In this document: positions 1 to 9,346 of the stretch, piece after piece
Position numbering within the stretch: the first letter of the stretch is position 1
Layout of the letters: each line of letters begins with the position of its first letter
Assembly: GCF_964026545.1 (NCBI RefSeq)
Contig: NZ_OZ032156.1
Location: 744,001 to 808,000, forward strand
Direction of reading: 5' to 3'
Source of the DNA: Candidatus Tisiphia endosymbiont of Dioctria linearis
GTDB taxonomy: Bacteria > Pseudomonadota > Alphaproteobacteria > Rickettsiales > Rickettsiaceae
Length of the DNA stretch: 64,000 nucleotides
The notes under the pieces: model-generated
Databases searched by the model: none
Told to the model about the DNA's origin: nothing
What the model saw: the letters and a program-made list of their open reading frames with translations, nothing else
Position numbers and translations under genes: made by a program

Positions 1-119
1 TCGGCTGGATGGGGCAATGGAAAGAGATGCATGAAGATCCAGAACAAAAAATTAGCAGACCTCGGCAATTATATACTGGGTATGTACAAAGAGAATTTAT
101 GCCTTATGATAAAAGATAG
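1..119 (+). CDS. gltA: Citrate synthase, C-terminal end (partial)
   Basis: Reading from base 3, this gives 38 codons ending in TAG at 117-119. The peptide runs [13 protein letters not shown] and then [11 protein letters not shown], which is the conserved C-terminus of bacterial hexameric-type citrate synthase (E. coli has [11 protein letters not shown] near its end). Citrate synthase condenses acetyl-CoA and oxaloacetate in the TCA cycle, in the cytoplasm. The 5' part lies outside the window. A hairpin with a T-tract about 80 bases downstream probably ends its transcript. Identity is from recalled family motifs, not a search. Confidence 0.9.
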   Translation, partial: GWMGQWKEMHEDPEQKISRPRQLYTGYVQREFMPYDKR

Positions 120-328
120 CTAAAAAATAAGGTAGCTTTATGGATTGCTTCGACCATTACATGGTCTTGCAATGACGCCTATGAGCAATGGAGGAAATCT
201 ATAACACCACAAAACTCATTTGTGGTATTAATTTTTTGGATTTCCATCTACGCAGAATGGCATAGTAGAAAGGTATTTTTCTTAAACTTATATCCTAAAA
301 TATTCTATATCAAATCCCAAAAATTACT
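120..328. repeat. Intergenic region with half of a palindromic repeat
   Basis: No gene is seen between gltA and the end of tolA. Bases about 136-177 read like the right half of the dispersed GTCATTGCGAG-type palindrome found elsewhere in the window (for example 58790-58840, which shares the stretch ATTGCTTCGACCATTACATG). The matching left half is missing, so this looks like a truncated copy. Confidence 0.6.
202..237 (+). terminator. Rho-independent terminator after gltA
   Basis: An 11-12 base-pair stem with one mismatch (arm TAACACCACAAA at 202-213, complement TTTGTGGTATTA at 219-230) and a short loop is followed by a run of six T on the plus strand. Its position fits termination of gltA. 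Read on the other strand it lies beyond tolA but lacks a good T-run there. Confidence 0.6.
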
Positions 329-1255
329 TTAGTTATTGCTATTACTCGGATTAAAAAGAAAATTAAATTCTTTCCAGCTATCGTAACGTTGAGGGTCTAG
401 ATTATTAATAGGGCTTGCTTGCCATACTGCCCTCATTGCACTGTCAGATAGAGCATCACAAGCTGTTTTCGTTATATTTGGGCATATTGTTTCTTTTACT
501 TTTACTTCTTTAACATTGCCATCTTTATTTAAAGCTATATACAAAATTACCCTTAACTGCTCAAGATTTTGTATCCCAATAGGCTTACTCCATAATCTCT
601 CTATTTGTTGCTTAATTAAAGATATTTCACTGATAGAAAGAGCTAACGTGTCATCGTATGAACCTTTCGATTCCTGAGTTTCTTTATTTTCTTTGGCTCT
701 TGCTTGTTTATTTGACTTTGCATTAGAGCCTTCGGATGATTGCTCTAAATTTTTAAGCAAAGAATCTAAGTCACTTTTATTAGGAATTTTCTTTTTTTTC
801 TCAATTGGCTTCTTTGCTTCTGTAGGCTTTTTCACTTCTGTAGGTTTCTTCTCTTCTATAGCCTTCTTTTTTTCGATAATAGGTTTTTCTTCTAGAGGCT
901 TTTTTTCCTCAATAATAGGCTTCTCTTCAATGGACTTCTTCTCTTCTACCGGTTTTTCTTCTACAATTTTCTTTTCTTCAACAGCCTTCTCTACAGGTTT
1001 TTTCTCTTCTACATAATCAGGTTTGCTTTGTTCTACCTTTTTTACATCTTGATTTTCTATAGCTTTTTCAGGTTGTTTGGTTTTATTGGGTACATTAGAT
1101 TGATTACTAATCGGTAACATTTCAAAAACTATTACTTGCTCTTCAGGAAGTTTTTTAAACAATGATGGCATACCAAATAAGAAAAAATAAATTATTAGTA
1201 AATGAAGTGCCATCGAGCAAATAAAAGAGACAGAAACAATATTATTATTTTTCAT
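329..1255 (-). CDS. tolA: TolA, inner-membrane spanning component of the Tol-Pal system
   Basis: 308 residues. A single N-terminal hydrophobic segment (about residues 7-30) anchors the protein in the inner membrane. Residues about 60-160 are a low-complexity periplasmic arm built of Lys/Glu/Pro repeats such as VEEKKPVEEK. The last 100 residues form a TonB/TolA-like C-terminal domain (LWSKPIGIQ, then LNKDGNVKEV). TolA couples the TolQR motor to Pal/TolB and helps outer-membrane constriction at division. It is the last gene of tolQ-tolR-tolA and overlaps tolR by 11 bases. tolB and pal do not follow; gltA lies beyond, in the opposite orientation. The arm makes exact alignment to other species unreliable, but domain order and operon position make the call secure. 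Confidence 0.9.
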   Translation of the reverse strand: MKNNNIVSVSFICSMALHLLIIYFFLFGMPSLFKKLPEEQVIVFEMLPISNQSNVPNKTKQPEKAIENQDVKKVEQSKPDYVEEKKPVEKAVEEKKIVEEKPVEEKKSIEEKPIIEEKKPLEEKPIIEKKKAIEEKKPTEVKKPTEAKKPIEKKKKIPNKSDLDSLLKNLEQSSEGSNAKSNKQARAKENKETQESKGSYDDTLALSISEISLIKQQIERLWSKPIGIQNLEQLRVILYIALNKDGNVKEVKVKETICPNITKTACDALSDSAMRAVWQASPINNLDPQRYDSWKEFNFLFNPSNSNN

Positions 1256-1691
1256 TATATTTAATATTTGAAACTAGTGCTACTTTAGAAAAGCCAGCTG
1301 TATGGATTTCAGCTACAACACTAACTACCTCACCATAGGATACATTTTTATCTCCTCTTACAAAAATTCTAGTATCTTTTTTTTCTTTTGTAATATTAGT
1401 TAGCTTGCTAGCCAAATTTTGTCTTTCTATTTTAGATTCTAATAAATATAATTCTCCTTTATTGTTAATACTAATCACTAACGGCTCATCTTGTCCTGAC
1501 AGTGGACTAGAAGTTGTTTCTGGTAGATCAACATTAATACCTGATACTAGCATTGGAGAGGTTATCATAAAGATGATTAACAATACTAGCATAACATCAA
1601 CGAGTGGTGTAACGTTAATCTCGCTGACTAAATTACTTCTTGCTCTTTGATTGCCTGAGTTATTACCTAAGTTGCGTAATTGTATTGCCAT
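1245..1691 (-). CDS. tolR: TolR, biopolymer transport protein of the ExbD/TolR family
   Basis: 148 residues, usual length for TolR. The N-terminal stretch SEINVTPLVDVMLVLLIIFM (about residues 23-42) is the family signature, with the membrane-embedded Asp (VDVMLVLLIIF) that takes part in proton flow. The rest is a periplasmic domain ending in the typical GEVVSVVAEIHTAGF region. TolR works with TolQ as the proton-driven motor that energises TolA. The tolQ stop and the tolR start share one base (TAATG), and the tolR end overlaps tolA, so the three are almost certainly translationally coupled. Confidence 0.93.
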   Translation of the reverse strand: MAIQLRNLGNNSGNQRARSNLVSEINVTPLVDVMLVLLIIFMITSPMLVSGINVDLPETTSSPLSGQDEPLVISINNKGELYLLESKIERQNLASKLTNITKEKKDTRIFVRGDKNVSYGEVVSVVAEIHTAGFSKVALVSNIKYNEK

Positions 1692-2425
1692 TACATTTTT
1701 CCTTCATCTATAGCTCTTGATAATATAGAACTAAGCTCATTAATAAAATCATCGATTTTGTTGTTAATCTTAATTATTTGCGAGGAAAGGTAATTATAAA
1801 AAATCACTGCCGGAATTGCTGCAAATAAGCCAATTGCCGTTGCAAGTAGAGCTTCTGCAATACCAGGGGCGACAACAGCAAGTGAGGTGTTTTTTGATGC
1901 TGCAATAGACTGAAAACTATGCATAATCCCCCAGACAGTACCCAGCAATCCTATGAATGGTGTACTAGAAGCAACAGTTGCCAAAAAACCTAAATTTTGT
2001 TCTAATCTTTCAATTTCACGATTTCTGATCAAATACATAGATTGTATTATTCGCTCTTTATGACTAATTTTAAGTGCATCAGTGAGGTTTTTGGAACTTT
2101 GACGGTTACATTCATTCATCGCGGCTACAAAAATTGCAGCAAGAGGATTATTGATTGTTCTTTTGGTAGTTTCATATAATTGGTCTAAAACTGTTCCAGA
2201 CCAAAAAGTAACTTCAAAAACTGCAATCTTCCTTCTTACCTGAATTAAATGGAGTATCTTATCTATAATAATAGTCCATGCCCAGATTGAGGCAATTACC
2301 AAAATTATCATAACAGATTTTCCGATGATATCAGATGACGATATCAGAGAAAAAATTGACGAACCACTTTGTGCTGTAATTTCTACAACATCATTAATAT
2401 TATTATTTGTACTCATTGTTGCCAT
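1691..2425 (-). CDS. tolQ: TolQ, proton channel of the ExbB/TolQ family
   Basis: 244 residues. There is a hydrophobic segment at about residues 36-56, a cytoplasmic loop, then two further membrane spans in the C-terminal half. The signature FLATVASSTPFIGLLGTVWG lies at about residues 146-165 and is followed by AEALLATAIGLFAAIPAVIFYNY, both typical of MotA/TolQ/ExbB channels. It forms the pentameric stator around TolR. It is the first gene of the tolQRA operon and is divergent from der, so the 167-base gap 2426-2592 should hold both promoters. Confidence 0.93.
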   Translation of the reverse strand: MATMSTNNNINDVVEITAQSGSSIFSLISSSDIIGKSVMIILVIASIWAWTIIIDKILHLIQVRRKIAVFEVTFWSGTVLDQLYETTKRTINNPLAAIFVAAMNECNRQSSKNLTDALKISHKERIIQSMYLIRNREIERLEQNLGFLATVASSTPFIGLLGTVWGIMHSFQSIAASKNTSLAVVAPGIAEALLATAIGLFAAIPAVIFYNYLSSQIIKINNKIDDFINELSSILSRAIDEGKM

Positions 2426-2549
2426 TATATATTATTTAAAATGTTATTTTGAATAACTATATATAAAATCCCTGATAGTACAATAAACTGTTTAACTTTA
2501 TATAATTAAGTGCTAATAATATAGCAAATATTGCTAATATTCAAATGAT

Positions 2550-2579
2550 TTGATATTAGTGCTAACGCGTTATTATGAT
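2550..2579 (+). promoter_or_regulatory. Likely sigma-70-type promoter of der
   Basis: TTGATA at 2550-2555 and TATGAT at 2574-2579 are separated by 18 bases and lie just upstream of the der start at 2593. The transcript would have a leader of only a few bases. This is a pattern match in AT-rich DNA, so it could be fortuitous. Confidence 0.4.
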
Positions 2580-2592
2580 AAAATGAAGTGAC

Positions 2593-3954
2593 ATGACTAA
2601 AAAAATTGTGGCAATTATTGGCAGACCCAATGTCGGAAAATCTACGCTCTTTAATCGTTTAGCTATCAGGAAAAAGGCAATCGTACATGATCTCCCTGGG
2701 GTAACACGCGACCGAAAATACGCTGACGCACAAATTGGCCCATTCGATTTTACGGTAATTGATACTCCTGGTTTAGAAGAAGCAGAAGATGAAAAATTAG
2801 AATATAGAATGATGCAACAAACTATGGAAGCGATTATAGAGGCAGATTTGCTATGTCTTGTGGTAGATGGCAAGGAGGGGGTGTTACCTGAAGATCAGTT
2901 TTTTGCTAATTTTATCAGAAGATATAATAAGAAATCTGTGTTAATCGTTAATAAATGTGAAGGACGATTTGACTTTGCTAAAGAATATTACAAGCTTGGT
3001 TTTGATAATGTAGTACCAATTTCTGCCGAGCATGGTGTTGGTATGGCAGATTTATACGATGCAATAACTGAAGAATTAGAAAATAAAGATGGAGAGGAAG
3101 AATTAACTGACCAATTAACCGATCCAATAAAAGCTAACTATATACAAATAGTGGTGAGTGGTCGACCAAACGCAGGAAAATCTACTTTTATTAATAGCAT
3201 TATTAACAATGAAAGATTATTAACAGGGCCTGAAGCCGGTATAACAAGAGAATCTATAGAAATTGATTGGCTATATAATGATAATAAATTTAAATTAATT
3301 GATACGGCTGGCTTAAGAAAAAAAGGAACGGTTACTAAATCCTTAGAAAAATTATCATCTTCTGATGCTATTAATAGCATCAAGTTTGCTAATACAGTTA
3401 TTCTGATGGTTGATGCACGAACTCCTCTAGAACAACAAGATTTAAATATTGCCAATTATGTTATAGATCAAGGCAGAAGTTTGCTTATAGTAGTTAATAA
3501 GTGGGATCTGATTGAGAGAAGAGACCAGGATAAATTTAAAAAGGAATTTGCTTATAAGATAGAAACCAATCTACCGCAAGTTAGAGGATTGCCAATAATA
3601 TTCATATCAGCCTTAAAAAAACATAATATTAATATGGTGCTAGATGAATCTATCATAATTTATAATTTATGGAATAAAAAAATTACAACAAGTAAACTGA
3701 ATGATTGGTTAGGTTTTGCCCTTGAACAACATCCGTTACCCTTACAAAAAGGCGGAAGACGTGTTAGAATTAAATATATGACTCAAACAAAAATTCGTCC
3801 ACCGACCTTTAAGTTATTTTCCAATAATCCTGAAAAAATCACTGATAGTTATACTAGGTACCTTATAAACAACTTGCGGGCAGCTTTTAATTTACCAGGT
3901 GTTCCAATAAGATTTATTTATACCAAAACTGAGAATCCATATGTAAAATCATAG
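2593..3954 (+). CDS. der: GTPase Der (EngA), ribosome assembly
   Basis: 453 residues with the tandem double GTPase layout that defines Der. The first G domain has GRPNVGKST (about residues 10-18) and DTPG; the second has GRPNAGKST (about 190-198), DTAG and NKWD. The C-terminal KH-like domain follows (KIRPPTFKLF, then NLPGVPIRF). Der acts in late maturation of the 50S ribosomal subunit. It stands alone on the plus strand, divergent from tolQ. The stop is followed within a few bases by TTAGCGTTCACGAAAAAAAG, the terminal motif of a dispersed palindromic element. Confidence 0.95.
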   Translation: MTKKIVAIIGRPNVGKSTLFNRLAIRKKAIVHDLPGVTRDRKYADAQIGPFDFTVIDTPGLEEAEDEKLEYRMMQQTMEAIIEADLLCLVVDGKEGVLPEDQFFANFIRRYNKKSVLIVNKCEGRFDFAKEYYKLGFDNVVPISAEHGVGMADLYDAITEELENKDGEEELTDQLTDPIKANYIQIVVSGRPNAGKSTFINSIINNERLLTGPEAGITRESIEIDWLYNDNKFKLIDTAGLRKKGTVTKSLEKLSSSDAINSIKFANTVILMVDARTPLEQQDLNIANYVIDQGRSLLIVVNKWDLIERRDQDKFKKEFAYKIETNLPQVRGLPIIFISALKKHNINMVLDESIIIYNLWNKKITTSKLNDWLGFALEQHPLPLQKGGRRVRIKYMTQTKIRPPTFKLFSNNPEKITDSYTRYLINNLRAAFNLPGVPIRFIYTKTENPYVKS

Positions 3955-4013
3955 AATGTTAGCGTTCACGAAAAAAAGTTAAAGTATAATATGTCTAATC
4001 GATGCTATGGTAC

Positions 4014-4760
4014 TTATGTCATGGCAATTGTCATAACATAAACACATTCAGCTCCAGAATCTTTTAAGATTTTAGCACATTTGTTAACTGTAGTTCCAGT
4101 GGTCAATACATCATCTACTAATAATATTTTTTGACCTATAATCTGATATTTTTTATTGAGTATAAGGCTATTTGATAAGTTTTTTTCTCGTTCTTTTTTA
4201 GATAAAAATGTTTGAGATTTGGTCCATTTTGACTTAATTAATACATCCGGACCAAACGGCTTCCTTGTTAATTTGCTAATTTCTAAGGCTAAAATCAAAG
4301 CAGGATTATACATTCTAAACAACCTCTTGAACCTATTCATGGGAACTGGAATAATTAAGTCAATGTCTTGAATTTCACTATTATAGTGTCTATAAAATAA
4401 TTTACTAAAAGTTTTAGCAAGAATAGTTTTATCCTGGTATTTAAAGGCATGAATTATTTTTTTGCTATGCTCATTAAATTTAATTAGACTACGAGATTTA
4501 TCATAACAAGGTTTATGTTGAAAGCATTTTGCACAACACATATTATCTAAAATTGATATATCTAATCTACTACCACAAATAATACAGTAGGGTTTTGTAA
4601 TAAAATCAAGTTTTTTCCAACAATTTTGACAAAAATCCTCTTTAGTTTCAGTCATTTCGGTACAAGACAAGCATCTTGCTGGTAAGATGTAATCTATAAG
4701 ATAATTATAAAGTCTACTGATTTTGTGTGCGTAATAAAGCAAATTTTTAAGCGATGTCAA
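4014..4760 (-). CDS. comF: ComF family phosphoribosyltransferase-like protein
   Basis: 248 residues. The N-terminal third contains two Cys pairs likely to bind zinc (CLSCTEMTE with CQNCW, and CIICG with CCAKC), followed by a phosphoribosyltransferase fold. The PRPP loop is visible near the C-terminus as ILLVDDVLTTGTTVNKC (about residues 211-227). ComF is linked to DNA uptake and processing of internalised single strands in competent bacteria; in Rickettsia its role is not established. Its start overlaps the end of the lipoprotein gene upstream by 14 bases, suggesting a two-gene transcript. Confidence 0.85.
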   Translation of the reverse strand: MTSLKNLLYYAHKISRLYNYLIDYILPARCLSCTEMTETKEDFCQNCWKKLDFITKPYCIICGSRLDISILDNMCCAKCFQHKPCYDKSRSLIKFNEHSKKIIHAFKYQDKTILAKTFSKLFYRHYNSEIQDIDLIIPVPMNRFKRLFRMYNPALILALEISKLTRKPFGPDVLIKSKWTKSQTFLSKKEREKNLSNSLILNKKYQIIGQKILLVDDVLTTGTTVNKCAKILKDSGAECVYVMTIAMT

Positions 4761-4935
4761 TGGTTAAATTTACTGGTCTACGAACACATGGGTTTCTAAT
4801 ACCAGACGGATCTGTTGATTCAATAGATACACAAGGACTTTTAATCTCATAAGGAGGACTAGAGGTGCATGATAATAATTGCAATAACACAACAAAAGGC
4901 AGAAGAAATCTTAATAATTTTGTCATAATTGTCAT
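4747..4935 (-). CDS. Small predicted lipoprotein, unknown function
   Basis: 62 residues. A hydrophobic leader (LLRFLLPFVVLLQLLSC) ends in the lipobox LLSC with Cys at about residue 23, so the mature peptide should be a lipid-anchored protein of about 40 residues. The mature part has two further Cys residues (SPCVSIE and NPCVRRP) with similar short contexts, and could form a disulfide. I do not recognise a characterised family; it resembles small conserved Rickettsia lipoproteins. It overlaps comF and lies upstream of it. Confidence 0.6.
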   Translation of the reverse strand: MTIMTKLLRFLLPFVVLLQLLSCTSSPPYEIKSPCVSIESTDPSGIRNPCVRRPVNLTIDIA

Positions 4936-5093
4936 TTAAAATAATTTTAGATTTTATGGTTAAGCTATCCTAGTTTGCAATATATCTCAAGTATATTTGA
5001 TGAAAAATAAGTTTTAGATATAAAAAACATAATAGCTTGTGGTATTTTTCTTGACAAGGATATATAATGCAAAATTGATAAATCAAGGCAATG

Positions 5094-6377
5094 ATGGCAA
5101 ATACACCCTTTAAAGAAAGATCCCCTTATGCAAAAAAGTATAATAGTTGGCGTATTAGAATTTTATATTCGATAATTGTTGGTTACTCGACATTCATACT
5201 TTGTCGTCAGAATTTTAATATTGTAATGCCTGCTTTAATGGAGCATTTTGATGTAACAAAAACTCAACTTGGCTGGATTTTAACAACTGCCTCTATATTT
5301 TATGGTATAGGAAAGTTATGTAATGGATTCTTAAGTGATAGATCAAATGCTCGTATATTTATGGTAATTGGTCTTATATGTGTAGGTATTATAACATTGT
5401 TATCAGGTTTTGCTTCAAGTATAACATCTCTTGGTATTTTGTGGATTCTGAATCATTGGTTTCAATCCATGGGTTGGCCGCCTGCAACACGTATGTTGAC
5501 TTATTGGTATGCTTCTAAGGAATTAGGAACGAAATGGTCTTTGGGAGCCACTTCTAATCAAATTGGTGGAGCAATTACTATGATAATGTGTAGTTACTTA
5601 ATAGATGTTTACGGTTGGGAATCAGCATTTATAATTCCTGGAATAATTGCATTGTTAATATCATTATTTTTATTTAATAGGTTACGTAATTCTCCTAATG
5701 AGGTTAATTTACCTATAGTGGAAGAGTATAAAGAATGTGATATATCTCTTGATAGTGATAATTTATTAACGACTCAACAACTAATAAAAATTGTATTTTG
5801 TAATAGGTTAATGTGGTATGTGTGTTTTGCCAACATGTTTGTCTATATTGTACGTTCTGGTATAATGTTTTGGGCTTCTGTATTTTTATATGAACTAAAG
5901 AATGTTAGTATTACTCAAGTTGGTTGGCAAATTGCTTCTTATGACCTTTTAGGTTTAATTGGTGGTATTGTTGCTGGGTGGATGTCAGATAAAATATTTC
6001 AGGGACGACGTGGACCAGTTGGTTCAGTATTTATGTTTGCTTTGGCTTTTACTATTATCTTATTTTGGCAAATACCAAATAAGAATGAAATATTTAGTAT
6101 AATTACTCTTGCTTTGGTTGGTTTTTTTGTAGCTGGACCACAAGTCTTAATAGGTATTGCTACAGCAGACTTTACTAATAAGCAGACTGTTGGTACAGCT
6201 AATGGTCTTTCAGGTTTATTTGGTCATCTTGGTTCTGCATTAGCTGGTGTATGTATTGGCTGGATTTCTGATAATTTAGGGTGGGATGGTGTTTTTTTAT
6301 TTTTTAGCCTATCCGCTTTCTCAGGAGCAATACTCTTTTCTTTAACTTGGAATTATAGCTCTAGAAGAACTGCATAA
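5094..6377 (+). CDS. glpT: Organophosphate:phosphate antiporter family transporter (GlpT/UhpT-like)
   Basis: About 427 residues with some 12 hydrophobic segments, a major facilitator of the OPA family. Family signs are the first-half motif GKLCNGFLSDRSNAR, the tract NHWFQSMGWPPATRMLTYWY, and two Arg residues in the positions that bind phosphate in GlpT (LCRQNFN, about residue 38, and IVRSGIMFW in helix 7). Rickettsia import glycerol-3-phosphate from the host with such a carrier to make phospholipids; this is family knowledge. ATG codons lie at 5091 and 5094; AAGG at 5085-5088 is better spaced for 5094. It sits immediately upstream of ndk. Substrate is inferred, and UhpC-like sensors are a less likely alternative. 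Confidence 0.75.
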   Translation: MANTPFKERSPYAKKYNSWRIRILYSIIVGYSTFILCRQNFNIVMPALMEHFDVTKTQLGWILTTASIFYGIGKLCNGFLSDRSNARIFMVIGLICVGIITLLSGFASSITSLGILWILNHWFQSMGWPPATRMLTYWYASKELGTKWSLGATSNQIGGAITMIMCSYLIDVYGWESAFIIPGIIALLISLFLFNRLRNSPNEVNLPIVEEYKECDISLDSDNLLTTQQLIKIVFCNRLMWYVCFANMFVYIVRSGIMFWASVFLYELKNVSITQVGWQIASYDLLGLIGGIVAGWMSDKIFQGRRGPVGSVFMFALAFTIILFWQIPNKNEIFSIITLALVGFFVAGPQVLIGIATADFTNKQTVGTANGLSGLFGHLGSALAGVCIGWISDNLGWDGVFLFFSLSAFSGAILFSLTWNYSSRRTA

Positions 6378-6466
6378 CATGTTACTTTAGCTGTACTGTC
6401 AGAATTTACTTGCCAAAAATATATAAATTTATATAAATGTTAATAATAAATTAATAAAGGTTTACT

Positions 6467-6889
6467 GTGACTCAAGAATATACGTTTTCAATGATTAAGC
6501 CAGATGCTACGAAAAGAAATCTAATTGGTAAAATTAATTCTTACTTAGAAAATAATGGGCTAAAAATAGTAGCTCAAAAAATGACTATTTTAACTAGAAA
6601 TCAAGCAGAAATTTTTTATGCAGAACATAAATCAAGAGCATTTTTTAATAGTTTAATAGAGTCTATTATTTCCGGTCCGGTTGTTTTGCAGGTTCTTAAA
6701 GGAGAAAATGCTATTTTACAAAATCGTAAAATAATGGGAGCTACTAATCCAAATGATGCTGAATTAGGTACTATTAGAAAAGATTTTGCAAAAAATATTG
6801 AGGAAAACAGTATACATGGTTCTGATACTTTAGAAAGTGCTGAAAGAGAAGTGAGATTTTTCTTTGCTGAAAAAGAAATTGTAGAATAA
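6467..6889 (+). CDS. ndk: Nucleoside diphosphate kinase
   Basis: 140 residues, the standard length. It starts with GTG at 6467, preceded by TAAAGG at 6455-6460. The N-terminus [13 protein letters not shown] is the family signature and the active site [20 protein letters not shown] contains the phospho-acceptor His. The enzyme passes gamma-phosphate between nucleoside di- and triphosphates, in the cytoplasm. The gene is 10 bases from mnmG and is probably read with it. Confidence 0.96.
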   Translation: MTQEYTFSMIKPDATKRNLIGKINSYLENNGLKIVAQKMTILTRNQAEIFYAEHKSRAFFNSLIESIISGPVVLQVLKGENAILQNRKIMGATNPNDAELGTIRKDFAKNIEENSIHGSDTLESAEREVRFFFAEKEIVE

Positions 6890-6899
6890 CACAATAATT

Positions 6900-8747
6900 A
6901 TGAAGTATAGCGTTGTAGTTATTGGTGGTGGTCATGCTGGTTGTGAGGCAGCTTCGGCTGCTGCACGTCTTGGCATAGATACTCTTTTAATTACTTTAAA
7001 ACTAGATAATCTTGGTGAAATGTCTTGCAATCCTGCAATAGGCGGGGTAGCAAAAGGTACTTTAGTAAAAGAGATAGATGCTCTTGATGGACTCATGGGT
7101 AAAATTATAGATCAAGCTGGTATCCATTATAAGATGCTTAATGAAAGCAAAGGTCCAGCAGTTTGGGGGCCAAGAGCTCAAGCTGATAGAAAGCTTTATA
7201 AAAAAGCTATGTATAATGCCTTGATAAATCATCCAAATTTGACAATTTTATGTGCATCTGTAGAAAATATTGAGATACACGACTCTGAAGTAAAAGCATT
7301 AACCTTAGATGATGGTACTAGAATTGAATGTCAAAAAGTTATATTAACTACCGGTACATTTTTATCCGGACTCATTCACATAGGAGATAAAAAAATTCCA
7401 TCGGGTAGAATAGGTGAAAAGCCGTCATACGGTTTATCTAACGCACTAAAATCTTTCGGTTTTGCTCTTGGTAGATTAAAAACTGGTACTCCTCCAAGAA
7501 TAGATGGAAGAACAATTGATTATAACGAAATAGAGGTGCAGGCTGGAGATGCCGTGCCACGCCCTTTTTCCGAACTCACAACTTCTGTTAAGATAAAGCA
7601 AATAAATTGTTTCGTTACTAGAACAACTGAACAAACTCATGAAATTATTAGGAATAACTTAGATAAGTCAGCTATGTATTCTGGACAAATCAAGAGTATA
7701 GGACCAAGATATTGTCCATCCATTGAAGATAAGGTTACTAGATTCTCTAAAGCAAGTCATCAAATATTTTTAGAACCTGAAGGTTTGGATGACCATACTA
7801 TATACCCAAATGGCATATCTACATCATTACCTGAAGATATACAATTAGCACTGCTAAAAACAATTCCTGGTCTTAAAAATGCCACTATGTTAAAACCAGG
7901 ATATGCAATAGAATATGATTATGTTGATCCTAGAGAGTTAAAAATAACGTTAGAAACTAAAAAAATTAAGGGATTGTATTTTGCTGGTCAAATTAATGGC
8001 ACCACTGGCTATGAAGAAGCCGCGGGGCAAGGAATTATGGCTGGCATTAATGCAGCCTTATCACTAAAAAATCAATCAAATTTTATTTTGACTAGAGCAG
8101 ATGCCTATATTGGTGTTATGATTGATGATTTAATCACTCTTGGTACAGTAGAGCCTTATAGAATGTTTACTTCTAGATCTGAATATAGACTTTCGGTTAG
8201 GGCAGATAATGCAGATTTAAGACTAACTCAAATGGCTATAGATATTGGTATTATATCTAATTTACGCAAAGAAGTTTTTAGTAAAAAATGTGACGATATT
8301 CATAAGGTAGAAAACATTGTAAAAACTATCTCTTTAACAACTACTAAATTAGCCAACCTGGGCGTCTCTATTGCACAAGATGGTTCATATAAAACAGCCT
8401 TTGATTTGCTAGGATTACCAAATTTTGGTGTTGATAAAACGATAGAAATCTTTCCAGAGCTTATTTCATTAAATAAAAAAACTCTTCATTATCTTTGTAT
8501 TGAATCAAGATATTCTTCTTATTTGACTAGACAAAATGCAGATATTCAATTATTTAAAGAAGAAGAGCTAGAATTATTAGATGATGATATTGATTACTTC
8601 AAAATACCCAGCTTGTCTACAGAAGTAAGGGAAAAACTCCAGTATCACAAACCAGCTACTATTGGTGCGGCTAGAAGAATATCTGGGGTTACTCCAGCTG
8701 CTTTAATAGCAATTATAATTTATATAAAAACAAAATATAGACATTAA
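6900..8747 (+). CDS. mnmG: tRNA uridine-34 carboxymethylaminomethyl modification enzyme MnmG (GidA)
   Basis: 615 residues. The N-terminal FAD-binding motif [19 protein letters not shown] is at about residues 7-25. Further signatures are [12 protein letters not shown], the [12 protein letters not shown] segment and [18 protein letters not shown]. With MnmE it modifies the wobble uridine of several tRNAs. The stop overlaps the rsmG start by one base (TAATG), the usual gidA-gidB arrangement near parAB. Confidence 0.97.
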   Translation: MKYSVVVIGGGHAGCEAASAAARLGIDTLLITLKLDNLGEMSCNPAIGGVAKGTLVKEIDALDGLMGKIIDQAGIHYKMLNESKGPAVWGPRAQADRKLYKKAMYNALINHPNLTILCASVENIEIHDSEVKALTLDDGTRIECQKVILTTGTFLSGLIHIGDKKIPSGRIGEKPSYGLSNALKSFGFALGRLKTGTPPRIDGRTIDYNEIEVQAGDAVPRPFSELTTSVKIKQINCFVTRTTEQTHEIIRNNLDKSAMYSGQIKSIGPRYCPSIEDKVTRFSKASHQIFLEPEGLDDHTIYPNGISTSLPEDIQLALLKTIPGLKNATMLKPGYAIEYDYVDPRELKITLETKKIKGLYFAGQINGTTGYEEAAGQGIMAGINAALSLKNQSNFILTRADAYIGVMIDDLITLGTVEPYRMFTSRSEYRLSVRADNADLRLTQMAIDIGIISNLRKEVFSKKCDDIHKVENIVKTISLTTTKLANLGVSIAQDGSYKTAFDLLGLPNFGVDKTIEIFPELISLNKKTLHYLCIESRYSSYLTRQNADIQLFKEEELELLDDDIDYFKIPSLSTEVREKLQYHKPATIGAARRISGVTPAALIAIIIYIKTKYRH

Positions 8748-9346
8748 TGTATAATTATAGTAGTGTTTCACGTGAAGTATTAGAAGCTCTTGAGAAACAT
8801 CAATCATTAACGTTGAAATGGAATAAAGCTATTAATCTCGTTTCTTGTAATACCAAGAATGATTTTTGGGTAAGACATATCTTAGATTCCTTACAACTAA
8901 TGAAGTACATAAATGACCAAAATATTCATTTAATAGATGTTGGTTCAGGTGGTGGATTTCCAGGAATAGTTTTGTCTATTGCCGGGATAAAGAATGTTAC
9001 TTTAGTAGAGTCTGATGTAAGGAAATCTGTTTTTTTATTGCAAGCTTCCAAAATTTCTAGTAATAAAATTAATGTGGTTAATCAACGAATAGAAAGTGTT
9101 AAATTAGATTGTGATATATTAACTTCTAGAGCTTGTGCTCAGTTAGATAAAATATTGGCTTATACTAAACATATTAATGTAAGAAATAAGTATTTATTAT
9201 TTAAAGGTGAGAAGTATCAACAAGAAATTGAGATTGCTAAAAAGAGATGGTCTTTTTGTCATTCTATATATGATAGTGAGACTTCTAATAATAGTAAGAT
9301 TTTAGAAATTAGTAACGTATATGACAAAAATAGTTGCGGTAGTTAA
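8747..9346 (+). CDS. rsmG: 16S rRNA (guanine-527-N7)-methyltransferase RsmG (GidB)
   Basis: 199 residues. The SAM-binding motif IDVGSGGGFPGIVLSIAG is at about residues 64-81, and LTSRACAQLDKIL matches the later conserved region. It methylates G527 of 16S rRNA. The end overlaps the parA start by 26 bases, implying coupled translation. A near-consensus parS sequence lies within its first codons (8764-8779). Confidence 0.94.
   Translation: MYNYSSVSREVLEALEKHQSLTLKWNKAINLVSCNTKNDFWVRHILDSLQLMKYINDQNIHLIDVGSGGGFPGIVLSIAGIKNVTLVESDVRKSVFLLQASKISSNKINVVNQRIESVKLDCDILTSRACAQLDKILAYTKHINVRNKYLLFKGEKYQQEIEIAKKRWSFCHSIYDSETSNNSKILEISNVYDKNSCGS
8764..8779. promoter_or_regulatory. parS centromere site (ParB-binding)
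   Basis: The 16 bases TGTTTCACGTGAAGTA match the widely conserved chromosomal parS consensus TGTTNCACGTGAAACA at all but two positions, with the central CACGTG palindrome intact. It lies at codons 6-11 of rsmG, some 540 bases upstream of parA-parB, the usual place for parS in many bacteria. ParB should load here and, with ParA, segregate the chromosome origin region. Confidence 0.85.

Noticed and set aside
693..1016. Plus-strand open frame of 107 codons rich in Phe and Ser
   Set aside because: It is the antisense of the Lys/Glu repeat arm of tolA; the repeat composition keeps the opposite frame open.
5051..5068. TTGACA and TATAAT upstream of the glpT-like gene
   Set aside because: Both hexamers are perfect but only six bases apart, far too close for a sigma-70 promoter; a -35 at the right distance is not evident.
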